From: Plecoglossus altivelis
Lineage: Eukaryota; Chordata; Actinopteri; Osmeriformes; Plecoglossidae
DNA length: 64,000 nucleotides
Assembly (NCBI GenBank): GCA_036571765.1
Contig: BROE01000013.1
Span: 16,489,025 to 16,553,024, forward strand
Direction of reading: 5' to 3'
Below the pieces are notes generated by a model. That model worked only from the letters and a program-made list of their open reading frames with translations. It had not been told where the DNA came from and ran no database searches. Of the stretch, positions 12,336 through 26,500 are shown piece by piece (within the stretch, counting starts at the first letter, position 1; each line of letters starts with the position of its first letter). The position numbers and the translations under genes were made by a program.

Positions 12336-12740
12336 CTAGATGAGCCTTTGGCCCAGCTGTTCCTCCAGCCACAGCAGAACAGGCTGGAGGGTAAGAGCTC
12401 CAGGCCCTGGCCCAGCCTCGGTGTACATCTGCAGCAGCACCTCCTGCATGGAGAGCAGCAGGGGCAGGCCCAGGGTCAGCAGCTCATACAGGAAGGCATA
12501 GTCCTGGGCATTGGCTCTCAGGTGCACCCCCAGGGTGTGGGCTGTACCATGCAGCCAGCGGGACAGGCGGCGGGGGGAGTCACACACAGCCCGGGTCACA
12601 CTCAAAGGCCAGCGCAGGCTCTTCCGCAGGCGAGAGCTCAGGGTACCTGCTGATTGGCTCTGCGTGCTGTCTGTCATCTGAGGAGCTATGCCGTTGGAGG
12701 TTTGGGAAGTGCCCTCCCTCTCCACCATTCCATTCTGACT
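12336..12740 (-). CDS. mical2: mical2 terminal coding exon 25
   Basis: 134 codons plus stop at 12338-12336. The first half is Ser/Thr/Gln-rich. The second half contains a Trp-rich amphipathic segment and the hydrophobic run LYELLTLGLPLLLSMQEVLL, conserved in the C-terminus of MICAL2 of this length class. Acceptor CTTTTCAG. Confidence 0.93.
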   Translation of the reverse strand, partial: SQNGMVEREGTSQTSNGIAPQMTDSTQSQSAGTLSSRLRKSLRWPLSVTRAVCDSPRRLSRWLHGTAHTLGVHLRANAQDYAFLYELLTLGLPLLLSMQEVLLQMYTEAGPGPGALTLQPVLLWLEEQLGQRLI

Positions 12741-15700
12741 CTGAAAAGGAAGGTAATATGTAGAAAAGACATAACATTTCCTTCTGAATTACATGATAAA
12801 AATATTTATGAAATGATCATGATTACCGAGTGTGCATTGAAAGTCCTCTGTTTAATAATTCCATTTTTGCGTTGAGTGAAATGTAGTTTGCAGTACAGCT
12901 TGCCTGGAGAAGCAAAATCAACAATAGATACAGTTATGTTCACAGACCAATAGACATCAAACCAGCTTAGTGCTTTAGTGACATAGGCATACCCTGCTCA
13001 GAGTCAAAGGCATGGCCTCCCTGACGCAGGGCCGAGCCACAGGTGTCACAGCGAAAGCATTCCCTGTGGAAATACAGTCCCTCAGCAGAGATCCGTTCCA
13101 CCACGTAAACACGCCGCTCACAGAAGTGACACTTGTCTCCAGATTGGGGGAACTCCCGCCGCAAGGAACCCTGGGAACAAAGAGTACAGCTGGAGGTCAG
13201 GACAGTCAGCGAAGATAATGACAGAGCTCCTCTACCATCTAACCCTACAGAACAGTTTCGTGGCTGACGCTGCCCACTGTAGGGTGGGTGGCACAATCAC
13301 AGTCAACACTAGTTTTGTATTAACCCAGTGAATAGATAGAATCTCTACACAAATAGTGACTTCACATCATAAAACACTTTTTAGGAGTATCCTCCATGAC
13401 TCAAGCCTGTACACCTGTTTTGTTGAGTCATGTCAGATAAAACTCCTGTAAAGTATCTGACGTCCCGCTTTATCTGACTCTGGGTTGTAAAAGTTCAATT
13501 CTGGGATACAATATAAAGGCGTCCCTCCCTTTTGTTTCAGGCTTTCACAGTCAGACTGGCCCCACACCTAGACAAGCCTGCTTACCGGTGATGTCAGGGG
13601 TGACGAGGGAGGAGAGCAATGGGGGGAGGATAGGACTTTAGGCCTGTGGTCGTTATCATAAAGACTGACAAGGGCCTCAGCTCTGGCTCCTATGGCCAGA
13701 GACACCTTCCCAACTGTCCTCTACAGTATTCACCACAGAAGAAGAAACAGGGTGGAAGAGAAGGAGACAGAGAGACAGGAAAAAAGTTGAATGAAAATAC
13801 AGACAGTTCATTTGAAGTGACAACAGGAAGAGAAATAAAGCAACAAAGCTCTACTGTATCACTGTGGTTAAGATACTTAAATTACATATGAATGTAGTTA
13901 TTTAGCAGTCTAACGATCAATAATTGAAGAGGCAGCACTATCGGAAAATGAGCAAAGTTCTCTCATCAATATACGACTCTCCGTTCCGACACGTGGCTAA
14001 GCACAAGAGGGAAAGGCTCTGGCTATGGCTGATCAGAGGGTCAGTTCCAGATCAGGCCGTGAGGACGGTGAGAGGCCCTGCTGTGCAGCTAGGCCCCTGT
14101 GGGCAGCACCAGAGGAACAGACACCCCCAGACTGACAGGGGGAGAGGAACGCGGGCCTCAACTAAAGCACAGGGGATGGAAAGGCATCAGCTAAGCTGAA
14201 TACATGACATCAGAGGGGCTAAAAACAAATCTCCCATGCCTTCAGCATGCCAGGTTATGTCTAAATGTGGACTTTGCAATTAAGAGGGTAGTATTTGTTA
14301 CATTGGCAGGCAAGTAGGGCTGTGGGTGGAATACCTGTTTGAGGGCATTAAAAACAGGCTCCTTCTTAGGCTGGAGCATGGCCGTGTACTGAGTCTGGGA
14401 AACATATGTGGGGCCACTGCTATTGCACTGAAATAGCAACATCACTGCAATATCATTAACTCCACCACTGTTAAGTCACATGCAATTATAGACAACTACA
14501 AAAAGATTAGATGTAAAAAAAAAACTTCTGAAAGATCTATAATTACCCTGTGATTACGTTTTAGAATGAGAGACGGGACATCATTAGGTTTCTCTGCATT
14601 TAGTAGAGAATGTTATGTATGTTGCTCTGGTTTGTAAGCACACAAAAAACACTCACCACAAGTGACTGATTCAAGGGTGCTCTCAGGGTCGCCTTCTTAC
14701 TAAATTGCATATCTAGTCCCTGATATTTGCTGGCTTGTGACTGCCCAGATAGCATAAGAGGTAAGAGAAAAGAGAAGGAAGGAGTCAAGTACGCACATTA
14801 CAGTTCTAGTCAAGTGGTAGTTCAGTTCATTCAAGGAAAAAAGAAAAAAGCAAGGATCACTCAGCATGGGCTTACAGACAGAGAGATAATGTGGAAACGG
14901 TTACCTGCTGATGAAGCAAGGAGGATGAGGGAGAGGGAGGGGGAGAGGGTGAGGGTGAGGGTGAGGTGTGAGGAGGACAGAAGGACAGATGGGTGAAGTT
15001 GGGTCTATGATGTCGAGTAATTTTGGGAGAGGGGGGTGGAGTTGATGATGGGATGGAAGCCGGGGGATGGGCCTGTGCAGAACACATCCATCAGGAGCAT
15101 GCAGGAACAGGAAGGAGAACACAGCACTTCAGGTAGGTAAAGAATCAAAGAGTCAGAGGGGGATGAGATGAGGGCAGGTATGATGAAGCCAATCGAACTT
15201 TGGTCATGATGAACTGAAACACATACAGGGATCGCGAAAGCAACTATAATCTGCTATTCGGTATCCGGCACCCTAATGCATGGAGCACCTTCTCTGAATG
15301 GAAAATAGAGGGGAAATGCCTTGGCGGTTTTGTTCTGGAAATGTACAGTGCACTCCTGCAGTAGTCCTGTAGATCTTTCCTGATGACTGTTCCGCCTGTG
15401 GGCAGTAAAGCAGCAATCTACGCACGGTCAGGAGTGAAGAAATAACACCTTTCAAGAGTGTCTGAATAGATTTCATTTCATTATTTCTGCTCGGACAACT
15501 AATACTTGATGTGTTTTAACAGTGCGTAACACTTTTTAATAGGCTCTGTTGAAAGCCATGAAAGACATACTCTTTTTTGTTGACTCCAGCAAATTGGGGA
15601 AATATTTTTGTAATAATTCTGATTGGGTGCTTGCGTAACCTGCCATCACCTGGATTGCTTTGTATAAGTCATGGCTTCTGGCTCAAAGATCAAACGGCTG

Positions 15701-17496
15701 GAAACATTTCCTTAAAAGTACTGGCCTGCAGTCAGCTCTGAGCATGACAGGTAGCCTACAAAATGCCTGCCTCATGCTTAGAGGGATGACAAATGGCCAA
15801 TAACAACAAGCACAGAGCAAGAAATAAACCATGGACATCTGAAGTTATGCCAAAAAAATATGCAACACACACACACACTGTGTGAGGGAGGTGGGATGCA
15901 GGCAGGAGGGGGACTCCAGATACCTCAGGTGTGGAGGTGGGGTCTCCTGAGAACAGGGCCTTCAGATGAACAGCTTTCTCCTTCACACTCTTTTTAAGAA
16001 ACTCTCTAGCATGCTGGGTCTGTGCTTTCTTCTGCATGGCATCAGGGAGGGGGGGGCAAGGAACAAGGAACAGGCATCAGAATGACATGCTGGACACGCG
16101 TGTCTCTGAGCGCACCCACACCATGTCTGGTGAAGACTGGGTCTGTACACAGCTCTCATGATTAGGGACATTATCACGCACAAAAGACGGGGTGTAATGG
16201 GTAGTGCAAATGAGTCGTGTTTTGTTCTTGCATCCCACTGAGGCAGCGAGTGAGATGTGTGGTGGAGAACAATGGTGGATCTATTGATATTACAGTCATT
16301 TCACATCCCAACAGAGATGAATACGCTCATACAGGATGTGTTTCAGGAGCGACACAGACAGACACAAAGTCCTGGCACAGAGGAAGGCCACAAGAGAAGC
16401 CCATTGACTGGTCTGACTAACAGTAACAACTCATTGGCTGGTTTGTGTCACCAAGGCAGCCCATTGGCTACTTACTGTATAGGCTTTGTCTGCAGTTTGG
16501 AGGTGAGGCTCTATAAGCCTGGCCCTGGCAGCCGTCTTTTCTGAGAACTGGCCCAGCCAATCAGCATCTTAGTCTGTGCCAGGATCTAAGGCCATTGTGG
16601 TCTGGTTGGATAATTACTGGCTGACTGACTTCTCTAACTGACTACACATTATCCGCCTCTACATTGTATTATAAAGGTAATTACATAAACATTGCCTTGT
16701 ACACTTTATCCAATTCTGTTTACGTGCCAATGATGAGTTCTAGAAGAGAGAAGAGCAAGGCAGCAGAGCAGAGGTGCGCGAAGAATAGACAGATGAAGAT
16801 GGAAGAAGGAGAAGAGAGCAGCTGTTCACCTGGGTTATCTTCTCCTCCACCTCCTGAAGGCGTTGGAGCATTCTAGACATGGCTAGCACTGCGGAGTGGC
16901 AGGAGGGAGAGTAGCCTGAATCGTCTGGACTCTCTAGTTCAGACTGGGATTGGGACTGGGGCTGGGACTGGGGCTGGGGCTGGGGCTGGGATTGATTACC
17001 ATTTCGGCTCTTCCTGAGAGCATGTTTTGGGCTAGGGGGGGATTTGTGTAGTGGTTGGAGGTGGGCCTGGTCCTGTGGCTGGGGCTGGGACATAAGCTGG
17101 AACTGCAACTGAAGCTGGGCTTGGAGCTCAGGCTGGAGCCGGGGTTTGGGTGGAGGCCTGGGTGGTGGGGGCTTGGTTCGATGATGGGGTGGGAGCTTAA
17201 CCAAGTTCACATATTGGACACAGGTTGCAGACGAACCCTGGAAACACACAGTGCATGTGAGCAATGCGGTGGTTCCCAGTTAACTCAGGGTGGAGCTTGA
17301 TGAGAAAAACAACCAGCAATGAGAAGCAAACAGACTCCATTAGTTTAACATCTGGAGGGAATAGTTCTGTGATTTACACACAGTGTTCCACATTTCTCCC
17401 TTTAAGATCCTGCTGAGAGGTGGCATTACGTTCTAAACACAAAGGGGTGATAAACACTCCAATTAAGTAATTAAGTGATGATTGCTTAAAAATGTA

Positions 17497-17527
<31 letters not shown>

Positions 17528-20500
17528 CCTGCTCTGGTCCTCTACCTGTCCTTTAGTGGGAGGTGCAAGTGGGCTGGGCTGGGGAAGGTTGATGAAGCGA
17601 GGGGCTTCAGTCATGTCCAGAGAAGGTGGCCGAGGACTCCTCCCAGATCCCAACACACTGTCACACTGGTGTGTGTGTGTTAGTCCCAGCGGAAGAAGGA
17701 AAAAGGTAAGACAGAGAAAGACAGTTTGAAAGGGTGGAAAAGGAAAGGAAATGACAGAAAGAGGTTACTAGTGGCTAAGCATTGCAGTGGGCTGACTCAG
17801 AATCAAAAAGAGGAACCCTGAGTGAGGAACCCAGCGAGAAAAGGGAAGGGAGCACAACCTGTCACACATCAAGGTGACACATCGAGTAAGCCTGGAAAGG
17901 AAGTACAGTGGTTCCTCCCTGTTCCCTCATCCAGCTCCAGAGAGGGCAGGGGGAGGTGAGGGAGGTAGATGATGGGGTCTCCTGGAGGTGCTGACCTGTC
18001 TGCGGAGGGTGCAGCTGGGGTTGCTCTCTTCAAACTTGGCCAGGAGCTGTGTGGCCATGGAGCGTACTTTGTTCTCCTTGGGCTCCCTGCCCTCCCTGCC
18101 TGAAGATGCACTCTGGCTGGAGAGGGAGGCCTGCCAGGGGACAGCGAGAGGTGAGGTTCATATAAGTGATCAGTCATGCAGAGAGCCTCTCCATTTTGTT
18201 TCTCTGAAGCGTGATGGTGGTTTAATGGGATCCTACCTCTTCCAAATAGCTGCCCACTTTCCGTCTCCTCTTGGTGGGATCGGAGTCCTCCAGCTTCTTA
18301 TCATCCTGGGATAAGATCACAGGCCATAGTAAGAGAATCTTTCAAAGTACGTTGAGAGGAAAGTCGTATTCAATGTGACATTGACGTAATGGAAGAAAGC
18401 CCATCTCATGAAAGCTATGAAAACTCTGGTTCGCTGTAAACTCTTACGTGTGGTAGAGTGCTTCCAAAAGTGAAAGGTTTTTCAGGGCATAGACAGAGGC
18501 TATGGGGATTCAGTATGCGTCACGGTAGACAGGTATTCAAAGGGGTTACCTTTGGCACCCGCTTCCTGGGCATGGTGAAGTTCAGGGCCTTGTTAAAACC
18601 GTGCACTGCCTTTGAAGGAAGCTTTTCTGTGTTTTCATCAGCTCCTCTAGAATCTGCAATAAAACACATGACCACATGAAAGTTGGAGTGTTTTCCACAG
18701 CGTTCAGCTATTATATCCCCAGTAAAACCGATGGCCAGTGTGCTTTTACATAACCTTGAACAGACATCTAATATTACTGCACAGGAAAAAAAACTTACAA
18801 TGCTAGAGCAGCTGTTTTTTTGGAGAATTGCTACTAATAAATAAGTCTTACGCAAGTCGGTAATCTCTCTTTCTAAAGACGTAACCTGTTGCTTGATATC
18901 AGAGGATTACAAACAACAAAACCAGTGGGATGAAGCCATGATAATAAATCATCTTTGTGCCATTTGGCTACCAGACTGGCTGGTAGTCATTTGACATACT
19001 GAATGTCTCCCAGTCTGTGTCATGTAGATGGGACTAAGGTTCATTGGCATGTGGCAGGGCTGAGCAGACAGGGATCTATCCCATGGAATATTCCAGATCC
19101 AGGACCACTGTGTGAGATGCAGCAACCTGCTCGGCTAGGGCAGATGTGCATTCCTCTCATGCCAGACAGCCTGACTGATAGGGTTGTGCAATGCAGGCTA
19201 CGTTAACAGGAAGCCAGATCTAATTGTCCACCCGACTCCTTCTCACCGGCTCAAGTGTCTTGAGGAAGACATAGATCTTGCCAGAGTAAGCTGAGGGTCA
19301 CGCAAGAAACTAAGAAGAAACGAAGGCGAAAAGTGCTGAGGACAGCTGCGTATGGGGATGAAATGGCTCGTAGTTCTAGACACACTATCTCGTGAGAAGC
19401 GGAGGCGTCAACAGAAACGCAGAGCGCAGAGGTGGAGCAAGACAACAATGATAAAGTCTGTGGGGTATGAGGAAGTCCGAATGTTTGGAATAGTTCTATG
19501 CAGGCCGTGTGTACGGTGTGTTCTACCTGAGGTAGGTAGGGGGGTACCCCTGAACAGCTCGTAGAACTTGGACAGGTAGCAGACCATGCTTGGCTTGTCT
19601 ATCTCCTGGCCACCAGCCAGCAGTTTCCCAGAAGTGAACGGTCGGACCCCGAACTCTCGCTCCGCTACGTCGAAGGCCAGCTGGAGATTCTCTGCCACGT
19701 CCTCCACGTTGAGAGAATCGAAGTCTCTGGTGAATATAAGGAGACTTTAGCAGGGGCCCGAGACAGGTTCTAAAGAAGGTTATCAAATGATAAAGTATGA
19801 TATGGTAGGATGTTGTGGTTATGTTACAGGGAAACACAAGTGGTTACTAGGCACGGGCCTGTGGGAAGCTATGCAGTTATCAGCGAAGATTCCATTCACC
19901 AGTTCAAACCCAGCCCAGTTTTCATGACGGAGAGGGCCAAGACATCACACATGACAAAAATAACAAACTGCCCTTGATAAGGAGTCAGTGCGTAATGTCA
20001 TACAAGTTTATGCTGCCAAAACTCTCCCATCCACATTCTCTAGGTTTTCTATGAAAGGGATTGTGTTTAAAGTATTTGCGATGATGTGTGGTCTGCTTTA
20101 GCACACCTATCATTAGTTATAGAAACTGAGAAAAGACAGAGAGAAAGAAAAAGAGAGAGCGAGAAAGAGTGATGTAATGAAAGAAAAAGCTTCTGGAAAA
20201 AGGTCAAAAGTCATTCACAGGTAGCTGCCTATATTTACTCTCAAGTCAGGCTGTAAGAAAAAGATTGGGGGCCTGTGTCAACAGGCCAGAAGAACATACA
20301 CTGGCATGAATATGTCAGTGTCAAGATTCATTTTCACTGTACCTAGTTACATTTTCTTCCTTTCAGTGTGATATAGTACTTTACAATATGGGTGTGTAGT
20401 AGAACCATTGGAAATATTTGTCTCATGCACAACAAGGACACCAATCACCAGAGTACATAGACATTTATGAGAGGGCCTTTCTATTTATGTAAGTGTTACA

Positions 20501-23500
20501 TTGCAAAGTGAACACAGAGAAGCAAAGTGATTTATGAGGAGCCAACAGGCAAAGTTCTGGGATCATTTGCTATGACCTGCAGAAGACTTGTCAGAACAGT
20601 GTAGTTGCATGGCAACAGGGTCTTACTGTACACGTACATGAGCTGTGGTCTGAACCTGTGGATGAGGGCACACAGGCTCATGCCAGTCCCCCAGGAAGAG
20701 GTCAGGTCCGTCACCTCCACGTTCCGGTAACCTTCTGTCTGTTTCTGACACCAGGTCAGCAGTCGGCCCGGTCGGATCTCCGACTCTGCAGAGGAAGACC
20801 AGGAAATACATGATGTCAGAGAGCTCTCTTGTATGGATTTCAACATAGAGGAAACCAAAGGGTTAAAAAAGAGAAGGTCTGTCTACTCAATGTGAGGTGA
20901 ACCAGAGGGGACGAGTGTATGTGCTGTTCCAGGGACACCAGGTGACGGGAGTGAGAAGTTGAGGAGAAAACAGATTGGACTTGAGGTGAAGCAGAGGTAG
21001 CGGTATGCAGACTCTGTCATAGCGTGTTGGGACCATGTTTAGGTCACAGCAGCCACTGTTCTATAAAATAGTCTACATACTGCTAGCCAAAGATATGCCA
21101 GAGATACACATTCAAAACACGTCTAGAACTGCCAGTTCTTACAGACAAGACACGCAAGACCTGGACTCATGACAAGGTCTTGTTTCTTCTCAAATTACTC
21201 TATGAAATTCTCCACGGTTAATCTTCAACGTGACCCATACTTCTACCAGTCTCTTAACCAAAAGCAAACAGACTGTGTTTGGTCTAGTATCTGAATACAT
21301 CCTCAAGTCATATCGCCTCTCTGTGTACTTAAAGTAGCAATATTTTCCTCACTGAAGCACAGGGACTCACATTCTCACAGAATATTCAGCCTCAGCATGA
21401 AGATAATGAAGCTGGGTTTTGAGTGTGAACTCAGGGTCGTTCTCAAGAAAACAAAAGTATGTATACCAAGTCCAGTAGAGTGTGGGAGGATATCTTTGTT
21501 ACAGTATATGGGCCTGTTCACAGCCCACAGGGTCCCACCTGACTGCTCAAGCCTCACCAGGAGTCCATGTGTGAAAACAAACCACAGACGGTGACTTAGT
21601 CCCCAGACAGACATTAGCTCTGCGCCCTTTCTCTGTGTCGCACACATCTGTTAGTAAGGGGATAGCAGGGTGGGAATAGAGTACTATGGGCCTCTGGTGC
21701 TCTGTGGAGGACTGTCACCAGTAGCTAACACAAGCAAATCCATCCAGTGAATAGCTTAATCCTCCTCAGCCTGACTGTTGAACAGCAGCTGAATGCACGT
21801 GTTTAAGGCAGTCACGTGGGCTGGCGATAACATCTAAGCTATCTGTCAGCAATTGCTTTGTGGTTTACCTCTCCTGGCCAGATTGACGGGCCGACGAATA
21901 GTGGCTGCACGCTCCAGAGAGCAGGACTTGAGCTCACCGTTTAGGTACAGGTGACGCACCTACAAGAAGATAAAAGGTGAATGAGAGGGGAAATACCACA
22001 CTCTATTCTCTCTTTTGACAGTGGGAAATCCACAGCATCATCACAGTGTAAGTCAGACAGCTTGACGGGGAGGACAACAGACACAACAAAACAGCAGTGT
22101 GGCTTCAGTAATGACAGCGGTTACCTGGTGTGGCCTGACGCAGGAGGAGTTGAGGTTGGGGTACCGAGTCCCAGGGTCTAAGGTGTACTGCTCGAAATTC
22201 TTCGCAATGTTTTCTGGTGTTGTCTGTGGCAGCAACCGGTACAAACTCTCCCTGTGGACACCCAACATAGTGGTACACATTGGGAATGGTAATACATGTG
22301 ACTTGTGGCGGATGTTATGCATGTGAGTGTGTGTCTGTGTGTTACTATTGACCTCTCTGCTAGGACTTCCAGAGGAGACCTGCCCTGAGCCCAACTCTTC
22401 ACCATCCAAGCCGTGTCAAAGGCAGCCAGGAAGCCCCTTGCACAGCCTGTCCCCATTGGCCAGAAAGGCTGAACATGCACAACAACATCACAATGACCAC
22501 ACGCAATTCCAAAAAAGCACATAGTCACCACAGGGAAATTATATTGTGATATTGTGTAACAACCACACACAGTATGTGTGGGTGTGTGTGTGTGTGTTTG
22601 AGTCCTCACTTCCAGCAGGCTGTCTCCAACAAGAGTCACCAGGAGCTGATGCCCAAAGCGATCCCTGACCTGCGCAGCATTCTCCGAGGCATACATGCTG
22701 GTGAAGTCGAACATGGCCACGTCGGGCTGACCACAGTGGTTTATAGCGTAGTCCAGCGTAGGCAGCTGGTAGTTGGTGCCAAAGTCGGCAGCCTCGCGGG
22801 CGTAACCCAGCAGAGCTTCCTGGTTGACATTCTCGCTGCTCAGCAGCATCTCTGTGTCGATGTAGTCCTGGAAAGGAGCACAAAGCCAGGGGAAATGCAG
22901 GGATAAATACACGTTTAAGTGTTTATCCAGAAGCCTCAGTCACGTTATTCTGCCGTGCACACAGTCCTTTTCTTCAGACCGGAGATGAATTGAATGCAGA
23001 GCCGGAGGGAGATCTCACAATAATTACTGAAGGTCCATGAAGAATTGTTCAGTTGCAATCTACAGCCCGAGTGCTTTCGGCAACATTCGATAGCAGTGTG
23101 AAAATTCTCTGAATGAATTTGTGGCTTCGCTCGTGCAAATGCATGCCAGTATAAAGTGTGTGAAAGTGTGGAGCGTTTGAGTTGGAGAGGATTTATGAGC
23201 CAGTGAAATATAGGCTCTTTTGGGGATGTTTATAACACTCAACTCTCCTTACTGTGTTGGTGCCTGGGCCCAGAGTCTGAAGCTGGCAGACCACCAGCTT
23301 AGATTTCCCTCTCTCTCTAAGCTCCTTCTCTCTCTCTGTCCCCCTCCCTGTCTCCCTTCCAGCCATCCTTCAACTTACATGAATGATGACTCCCTTGTCC
23401 AGGAGGCTCTGTTTTTTCGCCGTCATGACAAAGTAATGAGTGTTGTCCTTGTAGTACACAATGTTCTCCAAGTCAACACCTGTAATGAAGGAGTCACTAA

Positions 23501-26500
23501 GTTCAATGCACCCATGTTGATGACATTTCAAAAATATATGTTTGGTGCACGCTGTTGTTGGAGATGGCAGCTATATTTGAGGGCTCTCTGTTCCTCCTTT
23601 AATCCCAATTTGGTTTGTGGTGTGTGATGTGCATGTGTGTGTGTGCATGTGTGTGTGTGCGTATGTGTGTGTGTGTGTGGAGAGAGAGGGGGAGTCATAT
23701 GGTCTAATGCCCACCTGTCTCCTCTTTAAGGTCATGGAAGAACTTCTGGTTGAAGATGAAAGCCACCCCACTGATCTCCTCTACTTTGGCCTCGGCTGTG
23801 GTATTCCTGTTGACAAAGTTGGCAGTGATGGCAATAGCCAGCTTTCCCCGGAACTCTTTCCTTTTGAAGCCTGAGAGAGAGAGAGAGAACAAAAGCTAAA
23901 TGTTACTCTTCCAGGAGAGAAACAGAGAGGAGAGACCAGCTAATCCAGAGGAAATCTATCGCTCAGCTGTAATCGCAGGGCAGTTATTTTAGGATCAGAG
24001 CAGCTCGTTGCTGAGGTGCGCCTGTTTATATCACCAAGGAAACAAAAGCTCTAGAGCGAGAGCGAGGGTCAATGCTGAAATGTTATGATGCCATAAATAT
24101 GTCTGTTGGGTTGATTCACTTTCACAACTTGAAGTGTGAAAATACTGCTCCTGCCATGTGTATTCATGTGACACTTTGTTTCCTGGGTTTAAAGTTGGGA
24201 GAGTTTTTTCTGCCATTTCTTCAAAAGCAAATGCTAAATAACACTTGAGGCTCATGATTCCTCAACACATATATGTTTTGTTCAGGTTCATCAACTTTAT
24301 CTCAATCTTCTAACTGACCATAAAAACCTTTGTGATGCGAAAGCTGCAATTTTGAGCTTCATTTAATATCCATTTTCTGGGTCATATCCAAGTGCAGGCA
24401 TAACTCAGCAAGCCTTAAAATAGACTCAAGCAAAGCCACCAGATTTCACAGCCAGCCTCGACACATCTGGACTCTCAATGCTGTTACACTCACAATTAGG
24501 GTTTTATGGAAACTCTGTCAGACATAAATTGCATAAATCTTGTCTTTGTGGAAAAGAATACGGCGATCAATTTTCTTTACAAGTCTCTCTGTGGTGTCAA
24601 AGCCTCGAGCAAAGCACCATGAGCCTGATAAAGCCGTCCAATCCCAGGCTAGGTTACACACACACGGCACATGTTCACAAGCTGACACAATCCTGCGGAG
24701 GTGGAGGAGATGGGGGTCCGCAAGGACCCTGGCTGAGAAATTATTCCAGCCCCCCCTCCCCCTAACCCCACGCCCATCCACTGCGACTGCAGGGAGGACA
24801 GGAGGATGAATGTTTCAATACTTTTGGCCTCAGCCTCATTCTCTATTCCTGTATAAAAATAATGCATGAGGTTGGGAGGGGCGCTTTTCAGGAGGAGTCT
24901 GCATTTGAATGCACGGCAGTTTCTGTTCCATTACTGTCACATTGAAATTCACTTGGGTATCAGCCCCCCGTCCCCCGTCCCCAGCCCCCCCCCTCGTACC
25001 CCTCCCCCGTCCCCTCTCCCCTGTCCCTTTCCTCCCTCCCCCTGCAGTCACTACACCAACTTGGCGCAAATGCAGTTGTGTTCCTCTAAATGAATAGCTG
25101 GCTGAACATGGGGATATATTTAACCCTCTTCCTGGTCGGGCCGTGATAGCCGTACGAGAGAAAAAAGAAAAAGAGACGTTTCTTCAGTTTTTTGGGGTAA
25201 TGCGACTATGAGCTAAACATCTTGTTGTTTAGAGACTGAAAATGCCCTTTTTAGGAATAAGCATCTGACTTGAATTGGTGAGGAGATGACAGGCTCTTCA
25301 GAGAGGGTCCAACATGAATCAACTGTTGAACTTCATCCAGATGACTACACCAGGCCCCAGCTCTGCTCAGCTCAACACTACTTTATTTAGGTGCGGTGTT
25401 ATGGTGATTTCATGTATAACCTCCGAGGGAGTTCAATGACATCATGGGGTATCGCTTTATAGGGGCCAGCTTGATTTTTGTGGCTTTGTAACATTCTTGA
25501 ATGAGACAATGCACTTCAAATTAATGGTTTGCAGAGTCAAAAGGTGCAGCCAAGAACAATCAATGTTTCTCTTAGTTACTGCAGTCAAGCAGTTATCCAC
25601 AAAGACAAATATGAGAATCCTGCCCTGTAGTTTACCTGCCACGGGCCGTAAACCATAACGTACTCTTTGAATAACATAGTGGTTTTGTAGTTTTACAACA
25701 TGTGCACTGAATGCGCAGATGCACTTGGCGTGAAGCTAACTTCGGACAGAGGACATGTTTATAAACTCAGACCCTGCTCCTGTCATTCTCTGACAGGGTG
25801 AAGCGTGACTTTGAAGGAGACCATTGATACTGTGCAAAGAGACTGATGACAAGCGTTGGACTATTCACACCTTCCAGAGTATTCCTGCGGCCGTCAGCCC
25901 CCACCACTACGTCAAAGTCAAAGTCAGCCACAGGATGATCAGCTGGACGGATCTCTGCCCTCCATCCTGGCCCTGCAACAAAGAAAAGAGGAGAGGGGGA
26001 GAGGGGAGGAGTGGAGAGGAGACAGGGGAGACAGGGGAAGGGGAGGAGTGTGAAGGAGGGAAGGAGAGGGGAGGGGAGGGGAGGGGGGAGGCGNNNNNNN
26101 NNNNNNNNNNNNNNNNNNNNNTAAGAAATAAGAGAGAAGATGAGAGAGATGAGAGATAAATGAAAGACGTCTGTTGTACAAGTGGACCCAAGGCCTATTC
26201 TAGGCGAAGCTCAAATCGGAGCCGAAAAGATGCGCGGTTTCAGAGAAAGCTGTGTACCACACAGTGAGTTCATTTGGCACGCGACATTAGCATCTGGGAT
26301 TGCTTGCAACATTCAAGAAAGGTTATCCTCCAGCCTGCCCGCCAAAAAGAAAAGAGGAGAGGGGAGTAGGGAGAGAGTGGGATGAGGACAGGGGAACCAG
26401 TGGATGAGAACATTCTGGGAGAGAGAGAGTGTGGTGGAAGGAGGAAGAGAGGGAGGGGCGCGGCGAGGTGAAGCACGCGCCAGTTCTCAGGAACTCAGTT

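Noticed and set aside
14001..14200. Possible extra mical2 linker exon near 14.1 kb (minus)
   Set aside because: The frame after the apparent acceptor hits a stop within a few codons.
18852..18886. Possible 34-nt microexon of mical2 (AG...GTAAG signals) between exons 12 and 13
   Set aside because: Exons 12 and 13 already join in phase 1 without it; inserting it breaks frame, and its acceptor lacks a pyrimidine tract.
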